10,453 nucleotides of DNA from JBEATZ01 sp041178545 (lineage in GTDB: Bacteria > Planctomycetota > UBA1135 > UBA2386): the NCBI GenBank assembly GCA_041178545.1, contig JBEGVB010000212.1, forward strand, positions 1 through 10,453, given 5' to 3'. The notes beneath the pieces were generated by a model. The model was given only the letters and a program-made list of their open reading frames with translations. It was not told the origin of the DNA and searched no databases. Positions 1-6,254 of this stretch are shown here, in pieces. Position 1 is the first letter of the stretch, and every line of letters begins with the position of its first letter. A program made the translations under genes and the position numbers.

Positions 1-1117
1 GCGGTAGCCGCACCTCGCCCTCCCGCGGCGGGGCAAGCAGCTCGGGCGCGTCGGGCGCGCTGCGGTCGAGCCCGTGGTAGGCCCTGACGTGGTCGCGCGA
101 GCACTCGATGGTCCCGTGCGTGCCCTCGAAGGTGCAGTCGGTCGGGCCGCCGTGCACCATCTCGGTGCCGTTCGCGTACACGAGCCGCAAGCCCTTCCTC
201 GCCCCGTCCGCCGGGGGTAGCACGTGGCGCGGACCGCTCGCATCCATCCCGAGCGCCCACTGCGCGATGTCGAAGTGGTGCGCACCCATGTCGGCAAGCC
301 CGCCGTTGCAGTACTCGCGGAAGCGGCGCCAGTCGGGGTAGTGGCCGTGCATGCCCTCGGGGCAGAGGACCTTGTTGAAGCCGCGCGCAGGCGCCTGGCC
401 GAGCCACGCGTCCCAGTCGATGCCCGGCGGCAGCGGCTCCTCGGGAAGGTCGCAGGGGACGGGCGGGTTGCCGGTGTGGATCGTGATGCGGCGCACGTGG
501 CCGATGCGGCCGTTGCGCACCGCCTCGGCAGCGCGCACGAAGTTGTGGTTGTACTCGCTGCGCTGCTGCGAGCCGGTCTGGAAGCAGATGCCGCCTGCAC
601 GGGCGGCCGCAGCGATGGCGCGACCCTCGACGATCGTGAGCGAGAGCGGCTTGTCGCAGTAGACGTGGATGCCAGCGAGTGCAGCGGCGATGGACGGCTC
701 GGCGTGCCAGTGGTCGGGCGTGGTGACGACCACGGCATCCACGCTGCGGTCGGCCACGATCGCGCGCCAGTTGGGCACGATGCTGCACGTGCCCGCACCG
801 CGCTTCTCGTCGACGAGGCGCTTGCCCTCCTGCGCACGGGCCGCCACCACGTCGCACACGGACACGATGTCGACCTGTTCGTCGGCGAGGAAGCCGCCGT
901 GGACCTCGCGGCCGCGCACGCCGAACCCGATCATCCCGACGCGGATCCTGCCCTGGTGCGGCGGCCGCACGAGCGGCGTGGGCGCGATGCCCTGCTGTGG
1001 CACGGCATCACCCGCCCAGACCGCACGGCTCGTTCCCGCACAGCCGGCGGCGCCCAGCGCACCGAGGGTGACCACCGACGAACGGACGAACTGGCGACGA
1101 CTCGGCTCGTGGCTCAT
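1..1117 (-). CDS. Gfo/Idh/MocA family oxidoreductase, Tat-exported, C-terminus cut by window edge
   Basis: Likely an NAD(P)-dependent sugar or polyol oxidoreductase of the Gfo/Idh/MocA family. 372 residues are visible. The ATG at 1117 opens a twin-arginine signal (SRRQFV, residues 6-11), a hydrophobic stretch and a possible lipobox ending at Cys26 (GAAGC), so the product is probably exported folded and perhaps lipid-anchored. The Rossmann nucleotide-binding loop is GMIGFGVRG (61-69). TTPDHWH (132-138) and CDKPLS (154-159) match the family's TPDHWH and EKP motifs; Lys156 is the expected catalytic lysine, and Asp replaces the more usual Glu before it. GGLADMGAHHFDIAQWALG (272-290) matches the conserved C-terminal-domain histidine segment. 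Related planctomycete proteins run to roughly 430-450 residues, so perhaps 60-80 are missing beyond position 1. It lies 59 bases after the DUF1501 gene on the same strand and is probably the last or a late gene of the cluster. The substrate is unknown. Confidence 0.92.
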   Translation of the reverse strand, partial: MSHEPSRRQFVRSSVVTLGALGAAGCAGTSRAVWAGDAVPQQGIAPTPLVRPPHQGRIRVGMIGFGVRGREVHGGFLADEQVDIVSVCDVVAARAQEGKRLVDEKRGAGTCSIVPNWRAIVADRSVDAVVVTTPDHWHAEPSIAAALAGIHVYCDKPLSLTIVEGRAIAAAARAGGICFQTGSQQRSEYNHNFVRAAEAVRNGRIGHVRRITIHTGNPPVPCDLPEEPLPPGIDWDAWLGQAPARGFNKVLCPEGMHGHYPDWRRFREYCNGGLADMGAHHFDIAQWALGMDASGPRHVLPPADGARKGLRLVYANGTEMVHGGPTDCTFEGTHGTIECSRDHVRAYHGLDRSAPDAPELLAPPREGEVRLP

Positions 1118-1118
1118 G

Positions 1119-1143
1119 GCGCAAGGGTGGCGCCCTCGTGCGC
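1119..1143 (-). promoter_or_regulatory. possible hairpin abutting the oxidoreductase start codon
   Basis: The arms gcgca (1119-1123) and tgcgc (1139-1143), followed inward by aggg (1124-1127) and ccct (1133-1136), can form a 5+4 bp stem with a two-base bulge and a five-base loop. It ends one base upstream of the ATG at 1117 and takes the place of any Shine-Dalgarno sequence. In the mRNA it could limit ribosome access. In DNA this GC-rich it could also be chance. Confidence 0.3.
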
Positions 1144-1152
1144 ACGAAGCAA

Positions 1153-1170
1153 GCGCGCAGAACTGCGCGC
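1153..1170 (-). terminator. GC-rich hairpin after the DUF1501 stop, possible partial terminator or attenuator
   Basis: gcgcgca (1153-1159) and tgcgcgc (1164-1170) form a perfect 7-bp stem with a four-base loop, only 6 bases beyond the DUF1501 stop codon when read on the minus strand. The stem is followed by ttgcttcgt, which is only modestly T-rich, so strong intrinsic termination is doubtful. It lies between two cluster genes and could lower expression of the downstream oxidoreductase or protect the 3' end of the upstream message. Confidence 0.35.
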
Positions 1171-1176
1171 GCCCCG

Positions 1177-2598
1177 TCAGGCAAGGATCTCGCGCACGAC
1201 GCGGCCAGCCACGTCGGTGAGCCGGTAGTGGCGGCCCTGGAAGAAGTGCGTGAGCCGCTCGTGGTCGATGCCCAGCAGGTGCAGCATGGTCGCGTGCAGG
1301 TCGTGCACGTGGACGCCGCCGTCGACCACGTTGTAGCCAAAGTCATCGGTACTGCCGTGCACGTGGCCGGGACGGATGCCGCCGCCCGCCAGCCACATGC
1401 TGAAGCAGCGCGGGTGGTGGTCGCGGCCGTAGTCGTTGGCGGTCATGCGGCCCTGGCAGTAGGCCGTGCGCCCGAACTCGCCGCCCCAGACCACCAGCGT
1501 CTCGTCCAGCAGGCCGCGCTCGGCGAGGTCCTCGACCAGCGCAGCTGCGGGCTGGTCGGTCTGCCGGCACTGGTGGCTGATGCCGCCCGGCAGCGAACCG
1601 TGCTGGTCCCAGCCCTGGTGGAACAGCTGCACGAAGCGCACGCCGCGTTCGACGAGCCGGCGTGCCAGCAGGCAGTTGGCCGCGAAGGTGCCGGGATCCC
1701 GGGAGGACGGGCCGTAGCGCTCGAAGGTGGCCGCGCTCTCGCCGCTCGTGTCGGTGGCCTTCGGCACGCTGACCTGCATGCGGAAGGCGAGTTCGGCTTG
1801 CGCCATGCGCGCGGCGACCTCGGGATCCCCCTCGCGGGCCGTTGCGTCCGCGGCAATGCGCTGCATCGCGTCGAGCACGGCCCTGCGGTCGTCGGGGCCC
1901 ACGCCAGCAGGGTTGGAGAGGAACAGCACCGCGTCCTTGCCCGAGCGGAACTGCACGCCTTGGTGCTCGCTGGGCAGGAATCCCGATCCCCACAGCCGCG
2001 CGTACAACGGCTGGTCGCGCGAGGCGTCCTTGGACACCAGCACGACGAAGGCAGGCAGGTCGGCATTCATCGAGCCGAGGCCGTAGCTGAGCCACGCGCC
2101 CATCGACGGCCGGCCCGCCACCTGGTTGCCGGAACAGAGGTAGGTGATCGCCGGGTCGTGGTTGATCGCCTCGGTGTGCACCGCACGCAGCACGCACAAC
2201 CGGTCGACGATGCGGGCCGTGTGCGGCAGCAGGGAGCTCACCTCGGTGCCGCTCGCGCCGTGGCGACCGAACTCGCAGAACGGCGCGGCAACCGGCAGCA
2301 CGGCTTGGTTGCCGCTCATGCCGGTGAGGCGCTGGCCCGCACGCACGCTGTCGGGCAGCGGCTTGCCGTGGTGTGCACGCATGCCTGGCTTGGGGTCGAA
2401 GGTCTCGAACTGCGAGGGCCCGCCGGACTGGAACAGGTAGATGACGCGCTTCGCCTTCGGCGCGAGGTGCAGGCCGCCGTGCGGCACGGGATCCTGCAGC
2501 GCACCGGGGTGCACGATGTCGGCGAGTGCGAGTGCGCCGAGGCCTAGCCCGGCACCGTGCAGCCACTGCCTGCGGTCGAGTAGGAACGGGTGGTTCAT
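1177..2598 (-). CDS. DUF1501 protein, Tat-exported
   Basis: A 473-residue member of DUF1501, a family that belongs to the alkaline-phosphatase-like fold and whose reaction is not established. The N-terminus has a twin-arginine signal, DRRQWLHGAG (8-17), followed by a hydrophobic Gly/Ala/Leu stretch, so export by the Tat route is expected. Family hallmarks are visible: FQSGGPSQFETFDPKPG (56-72), NHDPAITYLCSGNQ (146-159), WGGEFGRTA (371-379), GRDHHP (391-396) and HDLHATMLHLLGIDHERLT (432-450), which hold the likely metal-binding Asp and His residues. Length and domain are complete. The ATG at 2598 overlaps the stop of the upstream cytochrome gene by four bases (ATGA), which supports this start and suggests translational coupling. 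DUF1501 genes sit next to DUF1549/DUF1553 genes in planctomycetes so often that a shared function is likely, though which one is not known. Confidence 0.95.
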   Translation of the reverse strand: MNHPFLLDRRQWLHGAGLGLGALALADIVHPGALQDPVPHGGLHLAPKAKRVIYLFQSGGPSQFETFDPKPGMRAHHGKPLPDSVRAGQRLTGMSGNQAVLPVAAPFCEFGRHGASGTEVSSLLPHTARIVDRLCVLRAVHTEAINHDPAITYLCSGNQVAGRPSMGAWLSYGLGSMNADLPAFVVLVSKDASRDQPLYARLWGSGFLPSEHQGVQFRSGKDAVLFLSNPAGVGPDDRRAVLDAMQRIAADATAREGDPEVAARMAQAELAFRMQVSVPKATDTSGESAATFERYGPSSRDPGTFAANCLLARRLVERGVRFVQLFHQGWDQHGSLPGGISHQCRQTDQPAAALVEDLAERGLLDETLVVWGGEFGRTAYCQGRMTANDYGRDHHPRCFSMWLAGGGIRPGHVHGSTDDFGYNVVDGGVHVHDLHATMLHLLGIDHERLTHFFQGRHYRLTDVAGRVVREILA

Positions 2599-5500
2599 CG
2601 CGACACCATGGCCCCGTCCGAGGCGAGGATCGCCGTGCACACGGCAGCAAGGCTCGCGAGGTCGGGATCCTCGCTGCCGCAGAAGGCCTTGGCATCCGCA
2701 GGTGCTGCCGCGTAGCGGGCGCGCTGCGCCCCGGCCAGGTCCGCGAGCGCCGCACGTTCCTCCACCGTGGGGAAGCGCGTGCACACGTGGCGGAAGGATC
2801 GCTCGATGCGTTGGGCCCGGTCGGTGGCCTCGCCCGTCACGCGACGGGCAAGCGCCACGGCACACTCCACGAACACCGGGTCGTTGAGGACCACGAGTGC
2901 CTGCAACGGCGTGTTGGTCGCACTGCGGCGCGGCATGCAGGCCTCGCGCGACCCTGCGTCGAAAGCCTGCAGGTTGGGGGTCGGCACCGTGCGTTTGCGG
3001 AAGGTGTAGAGGCTGCGCCGGTGTGCGCCCTCGCCGCGGTCTGGCGTGTAGCTTCCGTTCTGCCCTGCTTCGGCCCAGAGGCCCTCCGGCTGCCATGGCA
3101 TGACCGAGGGGCCGCCCAGCTTCTCCACCAGCAGGCCGCTGGCGGACAGCGCCTGGTCGCGCAGCGCCTCGGCGCCGAGCCGCACGACGGGGCCGCGCGC
3201 GAGGAACGCGTTCGTGGGGTCGGCCTCGCGTTTCGCGCCGCTGGCCGCCGAGGACTGCGCAAACGTGGCACTCAGCACCATGCGGCGCAGCAGGTGGCGC
3301 ACGTTCCACGCGCTCCCGGCAGTGCCGTCGCCGTGCACGAAGTCGTGGGCCAGTGCGTCGAGCAGGGCCTGGTTGGCCGGGGCAGCACCCTGCATGCCGA
3401 AGTTCTCGGCCGTCTCCACCAGCCCGCGGCCGAACACCTGGGTCCACAGCCGGTTGACCGCCACGCGGGCCACCAGCGGGTTGCGCGGGTCGAGCATCCA
3501 CCGCGCGAGGCCGGCGCGGTTGCGCGGCAGGTCGGGGCCGAACGGCAGCACTGCCTCGACGGCACCGGGCTGCACCGGCTGCGAGAGGTCGGGCTGGTCG
3601 TATGCCCCCCGCTTGAGCACGTACGTGGGTGCCGCCCACGGCGAGTCGGCCATGCAGACGAACGTGGGGATCGCGTCGAGGTGGGCGGCCAGCTCGCGCT
3701 GGGCCGCGCGCACGCGCTGGCGCGCCGCCGCCATCGATGCATCGGTACCGTCGACCACGTGGTCGGCCATGCCTGCGGCGTCGAGCTCGCCCTCGATCCC
3801 GTCGGCAAGCGCGACCAGCCGGGCCTGCTGGCTGGTGAGTGCCGTGCGCCACACGCGCAGCTCGTCGACCGCACCGCTGCGGAAGCCGTTGCCGCGCGAC
3901 CGCGACCCGACCTCAAGCACGTTGCCCTTGAGCGGGCCGTCGAGGGCGTCGCGCACCACCTCGGTGTCCGCGACCCGGCCGTCGAGGTGGATGCGCAGCC
4001 CTGCGGCGCGCGACGAACCGTCCCACGTCACGACCACGTGGGTCCAGTTGCCCACCGGCAACGGTTCGCGCGTGCGCACGCTCGCGGCGGATCCGGGCCA
4101 GAGGTGGATCGCGCTCCAACGCAGCCTGCCGTCGACGAGTTCGAGCTCGATGCCGGATGCATCCGCGTCCTGCGTGTAGAAGCCCGATGCGTGCACGACG
4201 GCTGCGCGCGCGTTGTGCTCGCCGGGACGGATCCACATCGCGATCGACACCTCGTCGTGGCGGCCGATGCCGCCCACGCCGTCGAGCCAGAGCCCACCGT
4301 CGCCGTCGAAGTGCACGGCCCTGCCACTGCGGCCGTCGCCGAGCGCCACGGCGCCCAGCTGTTCCGGTCGGTGGCGGTCGGTGGACGCCGGCTTGCCCTC
4401 GGTGGCCGTGTTGGGCGTGAGCCCCTGCTCCAGCGACTCGAACGGGTAGTGGGCCACGGGCGGCGGCACCGCGACCACGGGGAGCTGCATGCCACTCGCA
4501 CCGAACCCCGCCAGTGCTGCGCCGCGCACGCGGTCGAGTTCAGCCTGCGCTGCCGCCACGGCCGCCTCCAGCTGGGCCGTGCGCGCCTGCTGTTCGGGCG
4601 TGGCCAGCCGGACGTACGGCGGCGGCGCGTTCACGTGCAGGGCATAGGGCTTGAGCCCGTTCTCGTCGACCGAGCCGAACATCGCACCCAGTGCATAGAA
4701 GTCGCGCGCCGGGACCGGGTCGTACTTGTGGTCGTGGCAGCGCGCGCACTCCATCGTCAGGCCGAGGAACGCGGTGCCGAACGTGCTCACGCGGTCGGCA
4801 ATGCCCTCCTGCCGGAACTCCTCGGCGATGGAACCGCCTTCCTCGGTCATGCGGTGCAGGCGGTGGAAGGCCGTGGCCACCCTGTCGTCCACGGTGGCTC
4901 CCGGCTTCAGGTCGCCGGCCACGACATCCGTGACGAACTGGTCGTAGGGCATGTTGGACCGCAGCGCACGCAGCAGCCAGTCACGCCAGGGCCAGCTGAA
5001 CATGGTCCCGTCGGTCTGGTAGCCGTAGGTGTCGGCATGCCGCGCCAGGTCGAGCCACGTGAGCGCCATGTGCTCCGCTGCGCGGTCGCCCTGGAGCATG
5101 GCGTCGACGCGGGCAGCGAATGCCGCCTCGCTCGGGTCGGCAGCAAAGGCATCGGCCTCTGCCACCGTGGGCGGCAGGCCGGTGAGGGCGAGCGACGCGC
5201 GACGCAACCGCAGCAGGGGGTCGGCCTGTGGCTCGGGCGCGAGACCGCGGCTCTCGAGCGCTGCAAGCACGTGCGCGTCGAGCGGGTCGCGCACCCACCC
5301 GCTGTCGGCGACCGCGGGCAGCCCATGCGCGCGAGGCGCCACGAAGGCCCAGTGCGGCTCGTAGGCACCGCCCTGCGCGACCCAACGCACCAGCACCTCG
5401 CGTTCGCGCGCGTCCAGCGGCCGCTTGAGGCTGGGCGGCGGCATGACCTCGTCGGGGTCGGTGCTGTGGATGCGCGCAACGAGTTCACTGGCCTCGGGCC

Positions 5501-5762
5501 TGCCCGGCACGACCGCGTGGATGCCTTCGGCAAGTGCTGCACGTGCGCCCTCCTCCGTGTCGAGCCTGAGGTCCGCCTCGCGCTTCGCCTCGTCGGGCCC
5601 GTGGCACTGGAAGCAACGGTCCGCGAGGATCGGGCGCACGTCGCGCTGGAAGTCGACACGGTCCGCGCCCGCGCCCCGTTCTCCCCCACGGTCGGGCCCC
5701 ACCACCGCCGCGCAGGCGGCAGTCGCGGCAGCAACTCCGAGGACGAGGGTGCTGGGCTTCAC
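2595..5762 (-). CDS. PSCyt1-DUF1549-LamG-DUF1553 multidomain protein, c-type cytochrome
   Basis: A 1055-residue exported protein with the planctomycete cytochrome architecture. After an N-terminal hydrophobic segment (about 5-22) comes a PSCyt1 domain (about 35-135) with a haem c motif CFQCH (50-54) and a Met (107) in VMPPP as a possible axial ligand. DUF1549/PSCyt2 follows (about 155-365) and ends in a second CxxCH, CARCH (339-343). A short Ala-rich probable coiled coil (388-415) precedes a concanavalin/LamG-like domain (about 434-655; FDGDGGLWLDG, VSIAMWIRPGEH, GNWTHVVVTWDG and VDELRVWRTAL), which may bind carbohydrate. DUF1553 (about 745-1010) has NRLWTQVFGRGLVETAENFG and RRSATNTPLQALVVLNDP. 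I chose the GTG at 5762 because the signal-like segment starts there and because a further-upstream Met would overlap the lipoprotein gene without giving an export signal. Electron transfer coupled to breakdown of a polymer is a common guess for this family, not shown. The same domain order is known in other planctomycetes. Confidence 0.93.
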   Translation of the reverse strand: MKPSTLVLGVAAATAACAAVVGPDRGGERGAGADRVDFQRDVRPILADRCFQCHGPDEAKREADLRLDTEEGARAALAEGIHAVVPGRPEASELVARIHSTDPDEVMPPPSLKRPLDAREREVLVRWVAQGGAYEPHWAFVAPRAHGLPAVADSGWVRDPLDAHVLAALESRGLAPEPQADPLLRLRRASLALTGLPPTVAEADAFAADPSEAAFAARVDAMLQGDRAAEHMALTWLDLARHADTYGYQTDGTMFSWPWRDWLLRALRSNMPYDQFVTDVVAGDLKPGATVDDRVATAFHRLHRMTEEGGSIAEEFRQEGIADRVSTFGTAFLGLTMECARCHDHKYDPVPARDFYALGAMFGSVDENGLKPYALHVNAPPPYVRLATPEQQARTAQLEAAVAAAQAELDRVRGAALAGFGASGMQLPVVAVPPPVAHYPFESLEQGLTPNTATEGKPASTDRHRPEQLGAVALGDGRSGRAVHFDGDGGLWLDGVGGIGRHDEVSIAMWIRPGEHNARAAVVHASGFYTQDADASGIELELVDGRLRWSAIHLWPGSAASVRTREPLPVGNWTHVVVTWDGSSRAAGLRIHLDGRVADTEVVRDALDGPLKGNVLEVGSRSRGNGFRSGAVDELRVWRTALTSQQARLVALADGIEGELDAAGMADHVVDGTDASMAAARQRVRAAQRELAAHLDAIPTFVCMADSPWAAPTYVLKRGAYDQPDLSQPVQPGAVEAVLPFGPDLPRNRAGLARWMLDPRNPLVARVAVNRLWTQVFGRGLVETAENFGMQGAAPANQALLDALAHDFVHGDGTAGSAWNVRHLLRRMVLSATFAQSSAASGAKREADPTNAFLARGPVVRLGAEALRDQALSASGLLVEKLGGPSVMPWQPEGLWAEAGQNGSYTPDRGEGAHRRSLYTFRKRTVPTPNLQAFDAGSREACMPRRSATNTPLQALVVLNDPVFVECAVALARRVTGEATDRAQRIERSFRHVCTRFPTVEERAALADLAGAQRARYAAAPADAKAFCGSEDPDLASLAAVCTAILASDGAMVSR

Positions 5763-5771
5763 GCAGCGCGC

Positions 5772-5777
5772 ACCATA
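5772..5777 (-). promoter_or_regulatory. -10-like hexamer TATGGT before the cytochrome gene
   Basis: Read on the minus strand, TATGGT ends exactly 9 bases before the GTG at 5762, in the 55-base gap after the lipoprotein gene. No Shine-Dalgarno sequence lies between them and no clear -35 element is seen. The hexamer fits the TAnnnT pattern of leaderless promoters, and the same spacing occurs at two other starts in this window. It may give the cytochrome/DUF1501 pair a promoter of its own. Confidence 0.3.
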
Positions 5778-5817
5778 ACCCGATGGCGCATGCGCGTGCA
5801 CGCAGCGGGCTCGGTCC

Positions 5818-6219
5818 TCAGCGGGCCGGGGCGGCAGCAGGTTCTGCCCGACGGACGGCAACACCCTCGACCGTCACGGTCTTCATGCGCACGAGGCCGA
5901 GCGACAGGTGCGTGAGCAGCCAGTCGTGGAAGCTGCCTGCCATGGTCACGCGCAGGCTCGCGACGGACTCGGCGCCCTGCGCGGCCTCGGTCACCATCGC
6001 CGGCACGTCGGCGCGCGAGCGACCGAACAAGCCGTGGAACCAGAGCACGTCCTTCTCCTTGCGGGTGAAGGCCTCGCCCTTGGGCTCGCCGGCAGCGGGA
6101 GCCTTTGCGCTCACCGGGACCGGGACGGCGTCGAGGTCGTAGCGCAGGGACTGGCAGCCAGAGAGCAGGATGGCAAGGGACAGGACGGCTGGGCGTGCGG
6201 CAGCATGCATGCTGCGCAT
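5818..6219 (-). CDS. small lipoprotein, faintly Bor-like
   Basis: A 133-residue putative lipoprotein, 130 if the in-frame ATG at 6210 is used. The signal peptide has the lipobox LSGC (19-22), so Cys22 should be the lipidated residue. The mature part begins with a Pro/Ala-rich linker (about 30-50) and has one compact region at 55-122. Its layout, DVLWFHGLFGR followed by an amphipathic helix (VPAMVTEAAQGAESVASL) and then WLLTHLSLGLVRMKTVTVEG, recalls the Bor/Iss lipoprotein family: an FxxGxxG strand, a helix ending near GAExV, then a glycine-containing hydrophobic turn and a final strand. This is a remembered pattern, not an alignment, and the Bor cysteines are absent. It sits 35 bases after the sulfatase and 55 bases before the cytochrome gene, so it is probably co-expressed. 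Its role is unknown; an envelope accessory protein is the safest description. Confidence 0.75.
   Translation of the reverse strand: MRSMHAAARPAVLSLAILLSGCQSLRYDLDAVPVPVSAKAPAAGEPKGEAFTRKEKDVLWFHGLFGRSRADVPAMVTEAAQGAESVASLRVTMAGSFHDWLLTHLSLGLVRMKTVTVEGVAVRRAEPAAAPAR
6200..6215. repeat. perfect 16-bp palindrome at the lipoprotein N-terminal codons
   Basis: gcagcatgcatgctgc is its own reverse complement over all 16 bases. It covers codons 2-7 of the lipoprotein gene and includes the alternative ATG at 6210. It could be a dimeric regulator's operator, or a chance product of the Met-His-Ala-Ala codons. No second copy was noticed in the window. Confidence 0.5.
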
Positions 6220-6254
6220 GGTCGCGTCCCACGACCGCGAACGCCACACGGGGC

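Noticed and set aside
224..1228. Plus-strand frames opposite the Gfo/Idh/MocA gene
   Set aside because: The minus strand has the full set of family motifs and a Tat signal. The plus frames show compositional bias only.
2599..3852. N-terminal extension of the DUF1501 frame upstream of 2598
   Set aside because: The frame stays open by GC bias across the end of the cytochrome gene. The Tat signal begins at the ATG at 2598, and the ATGA overlap is a normal junction.
5786..5795. 10-bp palindrome gcgcatgcgc upstream of the cytochrome gene
   Set aside because: In GC-rich DNA a 10-bp palindrome of GC/CG steps is common, and nothing else marks it as a site.
5763..5864. Upstream ATG at 5864 as the start of the cytochrome protein
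   Set aside because: It would add 34 residues without export features before the hydrophobic segment, and would overlap the lipoprotein gene by 47 bases.
2526..5915. A 1129-codon open frame on the plus strand, antisense to the cytochrome gene
   Set aside because: Its translation is low-complexity Arg/His/Ala/Gly/Val-rich with no domain or signal, while the minus strand gives clear PSCyt1, DUF1549, LamG and DUF1553 motifs. Long antisense frames are expected at this GC content.
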